64,000 nt of DNA, taken from assembly GCA_946406115.1 (NCBI GenBank), contig OX291557.1, positions 12,184,501 through 12,248,500 on the forward strand. Reading direction: 5' to 3'. Numbering within the stretch: the stretch's first letter is position 1; each line of letters opens with the position of its first letter. Positions 9,076-21,010 of this stretch are shown in pieces. This stretch comes from Apoda limacodes. Lineage: Eukaryota > Arthropoda > Insecta > Lepidoptera > Limacodidae. Made by a program: the position numbers and the translations under genes. A model generated the notes under the pieces. It did not search any database. It was given only the letters and a program-made list of their open reading frames with translations, and was not told the DNA's origin.

Positions 9076-9714
9076 GGTAAATATCCACCCATTGGTTATT
9101 CTCTTTTGGGGAATAAAACCGTAAATATATACCTATACATTATCTTGAAATGTGCGTGTTCAGATCAGAATGCAAAATAAATGCGATTCTATTTTTAAAG
9201 ACGGTTTGTTTGCGTGGTCGAGTTAAATTTAGCAAGCTTTAAGGGGAATACACGATCTATAAATGCCTGAATTTAATGAATGATTTTTTACCCTCGAAAC
9301 ATTTGTTTATATGTTAGACTGTATATTTGTGGGTAGCGCAGTTACTTTATTATTTAAGAAAACATTGTAGCTTTAATAAACTTGTTACTTGTTGACCTTA
9401 ATAAATGAAAAACAAAAACAATATTTGTGTCATTTAATATTTGTAATTCGATGCCGTTGTGTAGTCGAATTTAGACACTAGCATACATAAGTATAGTAGT
9501 ACATAACGACCAAGAACGTCACGTTTGTATCCAAACATTTACATTGTTAGAAAGGCTTATATATCCTGAATCTTGAGGGTGTGACCAGGGAACAAATCTT
9601 AGCAATGATTAGGGTTATTTATTAGATACGTAGGTCTTAAATATTCGGTTAAATGGTTGAGTTGTCGATACGCGAAGTTAAAACATGGAACACAAACGAT
9701 CATATTATAATGAT
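9076..9714. other. AT-rich sequence, no gene seen
   Basis: No open frame of note, no terminal repeats found. Confidence 0.3.
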
Positions 9715-10150
9715 ACTAGCTTTTGCCAGCGGCTTCGCCCGCCCTAAATTTGGTTATCGGCGTAGGATTCTTACGGCAACTTCTCAATTATAGAAAAAAA
9801 TCTACTAACACTCTCGTTCCATCTCTCTATTTCTCAAAAATAATAAATAATCAACTACTAAAAACTAATTAAAAAAGGTTAATGCAAAAGGCTTATGCAA
9901 AATTTGAAGGAGATTGGACCAAGGAATCACATTGTCCCATACAAACTTTGCCCCCCTTTTTCACCCCCTTAGTGGTAGAATTTCGAAAAATCGTTGCTTA
10001 TCGGATACCTACGTCATACATAGAACACACCCTTCAAGTTTCAGGTCTCTACGATAGGCTGTACGTTAATCCATCAGTCATTCAGGACAAAGCATTTTAT
10101 ATGTATAGATACCGTAATTTCATGTCATCGTGCCACCGATTTTATAAAAA
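9715..10150 (-). repeat. Repeat family D terminus and a non-LTR-type 3' tail
   Basis: 9715-9755 is the antisense of the family D end (ACTAGCTTTTGCCAGCGGC then TTCGCCCGCCC). Sense copies end AGCGCGGGCGAAGCCGCGAG with CAAAAGCTA at 31400-31425. 10020-10130 (GTTTCAGGTCTCTACGATAG and CAGTCATTCAGG) resembles tails of lepidopteran RTE-type elements. The 93-codon open frame across 9882-10163 is within this repeat and is not a gene. Confidence 0.5.
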
Positions 10151-10469
10151 TCTTAGACTGTGACAAAATTCAGCTACAAATTCCAATGCCAATTTAGCGA
10201 GCTCTACGTTCGTTTATAACATTATCTCTTAAAAAAGTCTGATCTGAAAATTAATATTTGGTTGCCCCTTAACCGCGAGCGCAAGTCAAACTGGTCCAAC
10301 GTGACCGTAGGGAAAGCGGTTGTACTAAAATCTTTTATTACTCTGTTTCTACAGTTTTTGTATAAGAATTATGTTGTGTCTTACTCATTAACTACACCAA
10401 GAAAAAATTGATAAGTAAATTTTTTTTCGCTGAATATCGAAATGCTAAAACTACACAATATGAATGTTC

Positions 10470-10700
10470 CTTAAGCTGTTGTTGTCCTCACTACGGTGGA
10501 ACAGGACACTTCTTAGGGGGAGGCTGAGGCCGTAGTCCTCTGAGCTGACTTGGTTCAAATTGGCAGACATTATTTTTGACTGATTTGCAAGCCCATAGGG
10601 CCCCTGACTTGGCTTTACAAGTGCTGCCATATAACAAAATCCAGGTCCGACAGTTTATTGTATGTAAGGGGGTCACCCATTCAATGTCTGACTCCGCCCT
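10470..10700. repeat. Unclassified moderately GC-rich segment, repeat-like
   Basis: Contains phrases such as CCAGGTCCGACAGTTTATTG and GTAAGGGGGTCACCCATTC that look like dispersed-repeat text, but no second copy exists in this window. The minus-strand 61-codon frame has no domain. Confidence 0.25.
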
Positions 10701-12060
10701 ATGATCGTTGCTTGACTTCGCATATAGTTATCGATAGACTAATGTTATTTACTGGGCCCCGAGTTACTCTTACTCAATGAGAATAAATTTGATAAAATAT
10801 TTACCTTCATAATATATGTTTTTCATAACAAAATAGCAGAGTATCCCATAAGCGCAATTATAACCGCATAGCACTATTACTTCCCTTAGTAGATAAGTCA
10901 ATAAAATCCAATAATTTAGTGCACTTATTCATAAAAACCATATGAGTGGACAACTTGTTTGAATGTAAATAGTAATTACCACGGGGTCTTATCCCAAAGA
11001 AACAGAAATGATTTAAATTCATATTAATAGATGGCGATGTGTGTATCGTTTTGTTATTTAGGTTGTTGTTTTACTGAAAAAGAAAAGTAACCGACCCTTG
11101 AAAATATTTTTTTTAATATCAAAATGTCCCTTAAGCTAACAAAAATGAAGTAATGGGCGCCTTTATTAAATTTTCGAAATTTTACATAAATTGAATGAGG
11201 TCGTTGTACTTTAAGCGGGAATAAATTGAACTACGCGCCGGTTTAGTTAATAAATTTTAACTATTGATTGATAGATGACACTGTTCGTATGTTCTGAGTT
11301 TGATAACGACACACAACAGTGTCACTGAATAATTTGAATAGGTGTACTTACCCACCAAATATAAAATAAATAATTTTTGGTATCTACCCACCACTTAGAT
11401 ATATTATTAAAGCAAGCGTGAACTTCGACCTCAGTAGAATTTGTTTCTTTAAGTTTAATCCTGGGTCGAATGCGTCTAATTCTTAAAAAAATGTTTTGTG
11501 AAAAGGATAGCTCACTTTTAAAAAACAGCATGCTATCGCACAAGTGCACCTACTTTAGATGTCAAAACGCTTCAGATAATAGCACTTACATTTTTAACCA
11601 ATTTCAAATCAGGGAGATTCTCAGTTTGACCCATATGTTTGTATGTATGTTTGTCCGTGATTATCTCGCGTCTGGCTGAACCGATTTTGATACGGTTTCC
11701 AGAAAAGTATTTGTTACATTCTGGAGAAGGTTTTGGTATACAACAAATGGATACCCCGTGACATCGTCGGTTGCATCGATCCGTTAATAATTACCGATGC
11801 ATTAGTTTAACTCGACTGATTTTTGACAAAATTTTAGTACACTTACGAGCAAAAACTAGTTAGTCACTTACATAAACGACGAGATTTCATAAACTAGTAA
11901 AACAGAAAGTAGGTATATTAAAAGAAGCTTTATTTTACTCATAAATATTTAAATACGCTTTAATCTTTCTTTGACTTCACAGATATCATGAGTTGTTTAG
12001 GAAATATATTGTCGTCTAATTAAGTGACTAGTTATTAATTCACTTCAAAAAAGGAGGGAG
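10700..12060. other. AT-rich sequence with one short lepidopteran repeat
   Basis: 11620-11720 (GTATGTATGTTTGTCCGTG, GGCTGAACCGATTTTGAT) is a recognisable short repeat block whose wording recurs in lepidopteran repeats. No gene or terminal structure seen elsewhere. Confidence 0.35.
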
Positions 12061-12420
12061 TTCCTTATTTATCGAAATCTTTTTTTATGTATGTTTTCCG
12101 ATTACTTGAAGTCGCCTTGACCGATTTGGAAAATTCTTATATGTTTGAAAGAGTATACTTCCCAGATCGTCTCATGGTCATCAGGTCAGGATAAAATGAT
12201 GGAATCCTGGAGAAATCGAGGGAACTCAAATTTTTATAGGCACACTTGAAGCGATTAGTGTACGAGAAAATAAGCCAATAGGTCAATTAAAAGAAGGGAT
12301 GTTCCGACTAGTCGGTAAAGCTGACCATCCGGCCACTTTCGTAGTCGGCGACAAGTTGGCGACTATTCGGCAAAGAGCGCCAACTAGGACTGCGACTGGG
12401 AGGAATTGTCTGTGGTCGAA
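12060..12420. repeat. Short repeat remnants
   Basis: 12080-12240 resembles the GTATGTTTTCCGATTACTTG / ACCGATTTGGAAAA type of repeat. 12300-12420 contains reiterated CGACTAGTCGG, GTCGGCGACAAG and GGCGACTATTCGG blocks, an internally repetitive GTCGGC-rich unit. No coding content. Confidence 0.35.
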
Positions 12421-15062
12421 CATTTAATCATAGAACCTAACTGAGGTATCAGGGTTGGTTGACATTATTGGTTGTTCATACTCGTATTATTTTCTGTTTT
12501 CCCCTGTCCACCATGAGAAATTATCATTTGGCATGCTTATAGTTGATTTTAAGGAAATCACTGTTCAATCGTTCTAAAAAAAATCCATACACGAAACTTT
12601 CATTTACACATAAGCAAAAATCAACAAACAATGCGAAGTCACAGATTATATAATACTATACTAAGCGAAGTAAACACAACATGTTGCATTCGACCTGCTT
12701 GCAGGTTGGGGTTGCGTTGCGACTTGAAGTCAGTTATTCTAAACTTGGCTGTCGGATAGAAATGCATTTTCATAGCATAGGTAAATGTTGCTTACTAGAC
12801 CTCCTTACCACATGACTAAATAACCCACCAGACTGATAGCTTAGAACAACGTTTCAAGAATCATACCTAAACTGGTAGGGTTTTCAACTGACACATTCAG
12901 TAAATGAAATCAATAGATAGCTGATATCGATTTCGTCCGTCAGTTCAATGTATGGAGATACACCTAAATATTTTTTCTTAATTTCATTACAAATCTGTTT
13001 GGCGGTTCACATAAGACTTTCCTGTGAAATTTCATCACAATCTACATATGCAAAGATAGCGGAATTATAACGCCGTGACATACGGATAGACGGAAGGATG
13101 TGATGGATTTATAAGCGATCTTTTTGCCATTTGGCTATGGAACCCTAACAAAGATCTCTGATTTTATTTGTATTCAGTAGGGAGGTACCAATAATATAAT
13201 TATGCATATTCATGCGTATACATTAATATATGCATGTTTATATGTATAATTAATGTAATTATTACCGTAGGTACCTACCTACGTAGCTAAGTTTTTAAGA
13301 TTCACCTACCTATTGTAGCCAACTAAGAATAAAAAAATATAGGTATTTACCTGTCAAGAACTTTTAGGTATGTAAGAAAGGAAATTTCCTTTTGATTCCT
13401 TTTTCCACTGCCGCGCGCCAGTGACAGGCCACGCACAAATATCCGTGCTTGTAGTTGTGCTCTCGCTAGCGCAGGTTGTTTGAAGCTATCTGTCTGTAGG
13501 TTTAGTCATGTACCCTAACCAAATGTGCATTTCGACGATAGCTTCGTTATTCTACGGAGTCACGGGCAAAAGCTAGTAAAAAAATTCTCAGGAATTTTAG
13601 ATACCTAAACATTCAACCACCTTTCGGTCTCCTTCGTACGACTCTTGTACGTATTATTACATATATTTATGAAAATACGAATTAATTTTAAGATTTTTAT
13701 CTTAATACTCACTAAATACTAGCTACTAACACAAAAACATAGGATTTTCAAAAAAGAATTTAATCACAAAACCAGCCCAAAAATTTTTTATAAAATGTTA
13801 TGCCCCTAAAATTTTTTTTTTTAAATTTAATTTGCGATTTTCATATACCTACACTTAAAACTAATTAAACCCACCATTTGGCCCTCTTATTTTGTACTTG
13901 TAAAAAGCTTCCATCATTACCTACATATTTTTAATCTTAAACCTCAATACCAAATTTCCTGTAAATTACCTGACGCAAACAAAGGAATTCGGTAGAAACT
14001 TTTAAACACCTTTCGACCCCCCTAATCCTGTTGTAAAAAAATATAACGAAAAAATGTTTTGCTCCTAACTGTAGCGTTTTAGCTTTCGATTATAATTTTA
14101 TTATGTACCTACCTACTTTTATATATTTATTAGGTACCTACCTTGTAATTTTCTTAACCTACATTTCGGATCGTTGCCGATTGGTTATAAAAAATACTGT
14201 AAAATAATAGGTAGGTATTTATTGTCAATATTTTAAATTTAAATAACTACTTGAACAAATCCTATTTACTACTAACATTACCTAGATAATAATTAAATGA
14301 CTGAAATCTCAGAGCTTATTTCGGGGGGCAAAGTTATGGAATTGCAACTCTCCTCTTAAGACCTTTTTACTAAATCTTCAGAGGTAAGATTGTACTTAAA
14401 TTTACATTTACATTCCCCAGACAAAGGCAAGATCAGAGTACTCGAGACTTTTTCGCAATAAACTTCCTCGTCTTTCTACTTTATGATAAAAATATGTAGG
14501 ATCGCGATGAGCGATGTTTTGTCGTATGGCTTGATATACATGTCAATACGGTTAGGTATTAGACACAGTTATCGCCATCTATTGACTTCAAAAAACCAGT
14601 TACCAGCATAACAGTAAGTATTCAACAAGAAACGCTAGATGTAGTGAGCTAATATTTTCGACCTGCTGCTACTTACGGTATCTAGCGGCTAAACAAAATA
14701 GCCCGAAAAATAGCCCGAGTTACGGCGGTACCATTTCATTGTGTGGTAATTACACACTTGTTTAAAAATATTCGTAAGACCACAGATTTTATAATACTAT
14801 GTGAAACATTGAACTGATAGTAATAGCAACGCATGCGTGTTTTACGACTTAGTTGAACATAAGGCTATCCGATAACAATTCTAGAAGCACATAAATTGCA
14901 GTGTTGCCAGATATACCTACCGACTTTTCTGTTTTTGTTTAGATTTTTAATACAAGTTACAGCTTTAAAAGCGTTACAACTTAAAGACACAGATTCATTT
15001 TATTGTAATTTTCATTTAGACTGTTTAGAAAGTATACAGGGTGGAAATTTTAAAGAGCTCAG
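12420..15062. other. AT-rich sequence, simple TACCTACCT motifs and a palindromic patch
   Basis: No gene found. 13182-13280 is bounded by GGTACC and GGTACC and is AT-rich and near-palindromic (ATGCATAT, TATGCATG). Recurrent TACCTACC and GGTAGGTA words occur at 13260-13370 and 14100-14220, a common feature of lepidopteran DNA. 14545-14700 holds CGCCATCT / TAGCGGC words of repeat type. Confidence 0.35.
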
Positions 15063-15065
15063 TAA

Positions 15066-15331
15066 AGTCTCAGTTACACGTAGCGATATAAAGGTGCTAT
15101 TCCGCCAGCGAAAATTAGCTTTATGTGACCGTGCACGAGCTAGAAATCGCTGACTATATTTATAGCCGCTATAAAATTGAACATGTTCATTTTTTAGCTT
15201 GCGATAAATAGCTCGTAAGGTAAGAAAGTTGCTAAAATTAGCGCGTCACAGGATAGCGGCGATTTATAGCTGCTAGTAATCGCAAGGAGCAAATAGCAGC
15301 TATACCTATATCGCTACATGTGACTGAGGCT
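15066..15331. mobile_element. Harbinger-type MITE with TAA target duplication
   Basis: Terminal inverted repeats of 25 bp with three mismatches: left arm starts AGTCTCAGTTACACGTAGCG (15066), right arm ends with the complement of AGCCTCAGTCACATGTAGCG (15331). Flanks are TAA (15063-15065) and TAA (15332-15334), a 3-bp duplication of the TWA type produced by PIF/Harbinger transposases. The 266-bp body encodes nothing and carries several AGCG/GCTA subterminal words. A plus-strand open frame crossing its left end is not a gene. The TIR resembles that of 55447-55613. Confidence 0.75.
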
Positions 15332-15334
15332 TAA

Positions 15335-16120
15335 GGGCAGCTACCATAATCGTTATAGCGGTACAAGCAAACTGTCATAGAAAACTGTCCATGATTTTTT
15401 AAATATTTTGACTGGCATTCACAGGTTAAAAATGGGTTACAGGTTACAACACAAACATCGTTAGGAAGCCTGCATATGTCAATAAAATAGATATGTCAAG
15501 CCTACATACAATCTGCACCGGGCCCGCGAGTGGACTATGGTCCATATCCCTCTCGATGAGGTAAGGCCGTGCCCCTACAGTGGGGACGTATAAGGCTGAT
15601 AAGAGAAGAGATGATATCTATATACATAAAGGAGTACAACACAAATTTCATTCCCTGAAGGGGTAAAATGGGGGTTCGAAGTTGGTACGGAAATCCGTCA
15701 TTTTTTAAGTTAAATGAATGAAAATTGGTGTTTAGCCTTAACGTTGAAAATTAAAATTGACGTACTTCACTTCAATTGAGTTTTTGGAATATCACCACCT
15801 AGGTAATATATAGGGGATTAAAATTTATATGAGAATTCCGGCATTTTTGAAGGTAAAACCATAGACCAGTTTCAAAAGTCTATAGGTACGTTCAATGGTA
15901 CTAGATTTTTCTGTTTTAGATAATGATACTACAATGTTCGTTCTAGCAAAAACTAATAGACAGTTTTTGATTAAATTTGGCACAGTGATAGCTTATATCC
16001 ATCATCAACATTTAGGATACTTACTTACCTTGCAAATAAAATCACGGGCAGAGCTAGTAAATAAATAACAAAGCGATAAGCATCATTTGTTCACCTGCGT
16101 ATACGTTGCGTCGGCGCCGC
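15335..16120 (+). repeat. Repeat family C copy with truncated tail
   Basis: 15640-15860 carries the family C blocks (GGTAAAATGGGGGTTCGAAG, AAATCCGTCATTTTTTAAG, GGGGATTAAAATTTATATG). A tail ending GGGCAGAGCTAGTAAATAA (about 16045) matches the CTAGT ends of families D/E. The stretch 15335-15630 has no recognisable feature. Confidence 0.5.
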
Positions 16121-16149
16121 GCTAAGATAAATGCGACAGGTTGATTTTA

Positions 16150-16440
16150 CTATGAGGTAGAAAAGGCCAAAACAATCGGCATGTGGCCGTGCGAACTCGA
16201 CAAAAATTCGACATCGTTCGTCCAAGAATGCAGAGTGATGCTATATTTAGTGTTTGGAAGGAGAGCGGGGGCGGCGGCCACGTCTGGTGTCGGTCTGCCT
16301 GGGGCCGACAGTTCACCGAAATAACTTCTCCAGCTGGCAGTACCTGCCCACGTGGCGTGGAAATTGCCTTCAGCTGCCCTTTTACCTGCCCCAACGACGG
16401 CGGGCAGCAACGAAGACGATGATTTCGTCGCCTTGTCACA
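16150..16440 (-). other. GC-rich coding-like block, unrecognised
   Basis: CpG-rich island. A minus frame (ATG 16410 to TAG 16150, 86 codons) contains TWAGTASWRSYFGELSAPG and LLPNTKYSITLHSWT. The second phrase resembles a fibronectin-III F strand (LxPNTxYxI), but spacing and other strands are not convincing. An overlapping minus frame (105 codons) and a plus frame (79 codons) are equally open, as expected of GC-rich DNA. Splice-like words CAG/GTAAAA and CAG/GTACTG occur on the minus strand. It could be a real exon, a first exon, or an old repeat. Confidence 0.25.
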
Positions 16441-17214
16441 TGTGTGTACCTACTTATATCGTTCTTGGTACTTGGAGACAGTATCTTTGTAGACAGTCCT
16501 ATTAGAAATTATTTTAAGTGATGGGGTTATAAAAAATTTAAAAAAAGTTGTTGTTGATACACCTATATAGTTAGCTTCGCCCCTGGTTAAGATGTTAAAT
16601 TACCATTTATTGTGAGGGTAATTTAACAACTAATTCATAATTTTAAAACGAAACAGTATGATTAAATAAGCACATTTGGAACTATGTAAATATATATAGT
16701 TTCTGTATTTCTCAGGAGAATGAATAAATGATATACACTTGTTTATAAAAACACAGAGTAAAAGAAAAAAAACATTGGTAATATTGTACAAAAGGCGGTT
16801 TTATCGCTAGCGATAAACACACATCACATACACAAAAAATCAATTGAAAAAGGAAAGGAAAAGCTGTAGATACTTGAAGTTTTTTAATTTAAAATTATTG
16901 AATATGACTGTACCAAAGTAGACCATCTGACAGGATGACGATTTGAAAAGGTGACCATTTGTAAGGGTGACCTTTGGAAACCAGACCTTTCGAAAATAGA
17001 GGTAAATATGATGTAGCTCACAAAATAAGTGGGATCCCTTTCTTGTAAAAGGGATAAGCGCAATCATTCAAAATGAAATATATATTGCACTCACCGTGTG
17101 CTTCTTTCATACTATTTGATCTTACTTTCCCTTTCTGGTTAAACTTTGGATTTATTTTTACTTATACAAAATAACAAGCAGGCGTATGTTTACTTATAAA
17201 AAAGTCTGTTAACA
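16441..17214. other. AT-rich sequence, no gene seen
   Basis: Only short open frames, for example 17067-16840 minus, without domains. A local GTGACC/GGTGACC triple near 16915-16975 (GACCATCTG, GACCATTTG, GACCTTTGG) is a small internal repeat. Confidence 0.3.
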
Positions 17215-17400
17215 TAAATTTATGGAATTCTATCAACAATAAAGATATATATTAGCGTATCTCGGAAACGGCTTTAACGATTTGGATGAAATTTTGTATT
17301 TAGATAGGGTTTTGCTTTTTAGGTTTACTTACTTTTTTGTAAAATCGTGGTTTTTGATAAAGCACAAAATCAAAAAGAAAAAAAAAACGAGCAAAGCTCG
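17215..17400. repeat. Short lepidopteran repeat (GCAAAGCTCG)
   Basis: Contains TATCTCGGAAACGGCTTTAA, GATGAAATTTTGTATTTAGA and ends GAGCAAAGCTCGCCCATGG, wording typical of short dispersed lepidopteran elements. No second copy in the window. Confidence 0.4.
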
Positions 17401-17589
17401 CCCATGGAGGTACTATATTATATACGCATTAATATTAGCTTGCATATTATTTACGTAGACTAGAAAAAGCAAAGTTGTCAATATTTCGCACAAGCACTTA
17501 CTTTAATGAAGCAGTAAAAACAGTAACAAAGAAAAATGGCTCCTTTCGTAATAATAGTAACTAACTTTATAGCTGTCTGTGATAAAACC

Positions 17590-17795
17590 GTTGTTGAATC
17601 CACACTAATATTATGATTGCGAAAGTAACTCTGTTTGTCTGACTCTTCGTCTGTCAGTCTGTCTGTTACCTCTTCACACTTAAACCGCTGTACCGATTAA
17701 GCTGAAGTCCGGAATTTTCTATTATTGAAAAGCTGCCGTTGATATCCTACACCGATAACCGATTTTAGGGCGGGTAGAACCGTGAGCAAATTTGG

Positions 17796-17841
<46 letters not shown>

Positions 17842-17960
17842 GTCTAGGGGAAGGCTACTTGAAAACGTCAAGTGTGAGTCGGTTTTTTTCAATAGGTAAT
17901 TGAGGAGTTGCTGTTGCAATCCCACACCCATAATCGAATTTAGGGCGGGTCAAAGGCAAA
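17590..17960 (+). repeat. Repeat family E with an (AG)19 microsatellite
   Basis: Starts CCACACTAATATTATGATTG, followed by CTGTTACCTCTTCACACTTA and CCGCTGTACCGATTAAG. A family match sits at 31848-32078 (CCATACTAATATTATAAATA). The copy is disrupted: a second partial copy begins near 17785 at GGCATGG, and the consensus GGCATGGAGAT has expanded into AG repeats at 17801-17838. The minus-strand open frame through the AG tract is an artefact. Confidence 0.6.
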
Positions 17961-18860
17961 GTTTAATAGAAAATCTTATTAAAACCACAAAAACACTTGC
18001 AGTGCAACAATTCGGATTAAACCTACAATTACCTACCAATGTTGCTATGAGTTTTGACCACTGAGCTATATTTACATAAACATCTTTGCGAAACTATGAA
18101 TTATATTCAGCTCAAAGCCTATACGAAAGACTTTTGTTATTTCTGTAAGTGTGTGAGTGACCGGATATGAGTGGCGGGCGAATGCCATCCGATCTGGTTT
18201 TCTTACTCTGTATAGATTTATACCCGTTACTTCATCTACTCTTACTGCTAAGATTAGAAGACTGGTTGTCAAAAGGGTCCGTACTGTTTAGTAACGCAAC
18301 ATCACTAGTATGTACAGCACTAGAACTGTTGTTTTTTTTACTCTGTGAAAAAACAAAATTTGAGACTCGTGTATTTGAATTGAATAATGTAACTGAATAA
18401 TAAAAACTACATAACAAACTAAGATACTTCTTGCTCTGTGTCCATATATCTCATAATAGGTTATGGGCCTAGCACGCTTCCATTGCGCAACTCTCTGTTT
18501 TGTTACATAACATAAACAGGCCGAATTCTTAAGACGATGGATGGATTATTTGGTCAAAATCATAACCCTCCTTTTGCTTTGCCGTACTCTGGTAAAAAAG
18601 GACCCAAATAGCCGAGATCACGCTAAAAACTTTGGCGCAGTAAATTGTGAGATAAAACCATCGATGTACTTATACACAGTATTGAATATTATTATAGGTA
18701 TTTGTATTAAAGGTATGTGTATAAACGACATTGATAAAAAAAAAGTACCTAATGCTAAGTTTCCTATCTCTTCTCTACATCACTTTGATTACACATATGA
18801 GAAACATTTAAATATTTGATGTTGTTCTGTTACCGAACGATGGAGTAGCATTACTAACGT
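17960..18860. other. AT-rich sequence, no supported gene
   Basis: Open frames at 18167-18400 (plus), 18541-18819 (plus) and overlapping minus frames have no recognisable domain. Likely flank of the retrotransposon cluster that follows. Confidence 0.3.
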
Positions 18861-19177
18861 TGAATCAATTTCAGTAGTATGTAGTTATTCTTCTTTGTGC
18901 CCAGCGATGGTGTTTCGGGCCGTAGTGTTAAATATATATGTAATAATCGATCAACAGTTCAGTCTCTTTTCCTCAAACTCAAATTTGAATGACGAAAGCG
19001 CTGTACTACCTATTTTACCGTGGTGCTCTAAGACGATGCCAGAAATCTCCATAACACAGCTGGAGATACGGTTGCTTTCTCTAGACTTTCATAAGTCGAC
19101 TGGGGTGGACGGTATACCAGTAGTAGTGATTAAATAGAGTTTTTTCCTGTACTCACGCACCTTTTCGCTCTTTCGTC
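18860..19177 (+). pseudogene. BS/Jockey-like ORF2, N-terminal RT segment
   Basis: A plus-strand frame reads SSNSNLNDESAVLPILP, then SITQLEIRLLSLDFHKSTGV and DGIPVVVIK. The phrase LSLDxxKSxGxDGIPAxVLK is the RT entry motif of BS/Jockey-type non-LTR elements. After the stop at about 19135 a shifted frame still resembles the next block (LYSRTFSLF). Homology ends at about 19177, where an antisense RTE-like element begins. The C-terminal part of a similar plus-strand ORF resumes at about 20590. Confidence 0.8.
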
Positions 19178-20540
19178 GTTTCAGCCTGAAGACGTCCACT
19201 GCCGAATGTAGGCCTCCCCCATATGTCACCAAAACTTCCTGCGCCTCTAACCAGGTCGTCTGTCCACCTGGTAGGAGGCAATCCCACGCTGCGTCTTCCG
19301 ATCCGTGGTCGCCACTCGAGAGCCACCTATCTTCCCCATCGGTTATTGGTTCGACGTGCAATGTGGCCTACCTATTTTCACTTGAGCTGGCTAACTTTTT
19401 GAGCTATCGTTAACTTTGGTTCTTCGGTGAATTTCCTGGTTTTGAATTTTGTCGCGCAAAGAAACACTGAGCATGGCTCTATCCTTGGCTCGCTGAGCGA
19501 CTCTGAGCTTATTTAAGAGGCCAAAAGTTAGAGAGACCACGTTTCTGTACACTAAGTCATCACTGGCAACACATACTGATTGTAGACTTTTGTCTTTAGG
19601 AGCTAAGGTATTTTGGACGAAAAGATGTAGCGTAGTTTTACGAACGCTGCCTAAACTAGCTGGATGCTTCAGTTAACCTCTTTTTCAAAGTTAGACCTAC
19701 CTATCTGGACTAATTGGTATTACCTAGGCAATTGCTCTAGCTATGTATATTCGTCGACAACGACAGGCTTTTTCATAATCCGATATAGTATACTCCTCTG
19801 TCTTCTGTATAATCTGGCGGAGCGTATGTATGTGGTCCATGGTACTAAAGCCTTTTCGGAAACCGGCTTGTTCGGAAGGCTGGAATTCGTCAAACCTCAG
19901 ATAGAAATAGGTCTATAGTTCTTAAAAGATGAGGTCTCCTTTTTTGAAGAAAAGTATGACCTCATATAAGCCGACGTCCAGGATATCTTCGGTATAGTGT
20001 CGAGTTAATTTGGCTGTGTTTTCTATTGCCGTGATGTTTACAAGATCACGAGTTGAGATATACAACAGGTTTGGACGTTTGGACGAAACGATTTCGCCAT
20101 TTTCGATCTTTAACTAGTCTTTAACTGTTGTTGCCCAAAAGACAGATCTCTGGAAAACATTTACGAGCCTCTATTTCGCTCTATAGCCTCTTCTACACGT
20201 AATGTGTTGAAGTGACGTATATCACGTAGTATGGCTTTCAAGATTTGTCTATTGAGTCGCGTGTATTCCAACCTATAAGATGAAGACTGCAATTTCTTTG
20301 AAAGTCTGATTAGAGAGAGCTTTTAAGAACTTAGTTAGTTAGTTAGTTACTTAGACAGTTTCCATCAGCCTGTCATTTAAATCATCCACATTTTCGCAAT
20401 CTGCTAGGCACTGACAGCGATTTTGGAGTTCAAGCTGAAAATGTTTGGAGTTCTATAGGAAGGCATTGGACGGAGCGTAAACCTTATTAAAAGACTTCTT
20501 TCAAATTTAAGGTTAATGTCCCACTCTCTGAGGTTCCACA
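19178..20540 (-). pseudogene. RTE-like retrotransposon, decayed ORF2 C-terminal half
   Basis: On the minus strand, near the 3' end (19330-19240), the frame reads LEWRPRIGRRSVGLPPTR then WTDDLV, preceded by a decayed HIARRTNNRWG. This is the signature C-terminus of lepidopteran RTE-type endonuclease-reverse transcriptases (RRxGRPxxRWxDD). Antisense RT-domain text continues through 19640-19920 with many stops, and an upstream region to about 20540 is barely recognisable. The element lies in the opposite orientation to, and between, two BS-like pieces, so it most likely inserted into a BS-like copy. Shorter RTE-like tails: 30850-30925, 47660-47910. Confidence 0.75.
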
Positions 20541-20589
20541 ATTTGAAGATACGCCCCTTACATACTCCTCCCCCTATCCTCCCCCCATT

Positions 20590-21010
20590 CTAAGTGTTCA
20601 GGTACAAGATCATTTGGAAGACAAGGTGAAACTGGGGTTCAAAGAACTTGGTGTACTGAACAGATTCAAGCAGTTCCTCACCTCCTCGGGTCAAGGTTGC
20701 TGCTTTATAAGTCGCAAGTCCCACCGCATATGGAATACTGCTCTCAACTCTGTACGGGACAAGAATCCCAAACTTACTAGTCGAATCGAACCCTTAAGTC
20801 TGAGGAGAGAGTTTGCCTTCCTGTGTTTGTTCTACCGCTTGCATAATGGATTATCTTTGTATTTTGTATAATAATGCTCACAGAAGCTTTCTACCATCGC
20901 AATGCTCGCCATCAGCAGGAGGGATTAATCTCCACACCTGAGAACCTAAATGGTCTCGAACAGTGCGGCTTAGAGGAACTTGCTCCCGAGGACGATAAAG
21001 TGTTAGAATA
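20590..21010 (+). pseudogene. BS/Jockey-like ORF2, C-terminal segment
   Basis: The plus strand reads KELGVLNRFKQFLTSSGQGC then, after decay, TSRIEPLSLRREFAFLCLFY and RLHNG. LGVLxRxKxYFT and SLxPLSLRRxFAxLCxFYRLxxG are the region after the RT domain in BS/Jockey ORF2. A shifted frame continues with FYHRNARHQQ and a degenerate tail to about 21010. Same orientation as 18860-19177; probably the other half of that copy. Confidence 0.75.

Noticed and set aside
17722..17931. Minus-strand frame with a run of SLSLSL
   Set aside because: Translation of the (AG)n microsatellite inside a repeat copy.
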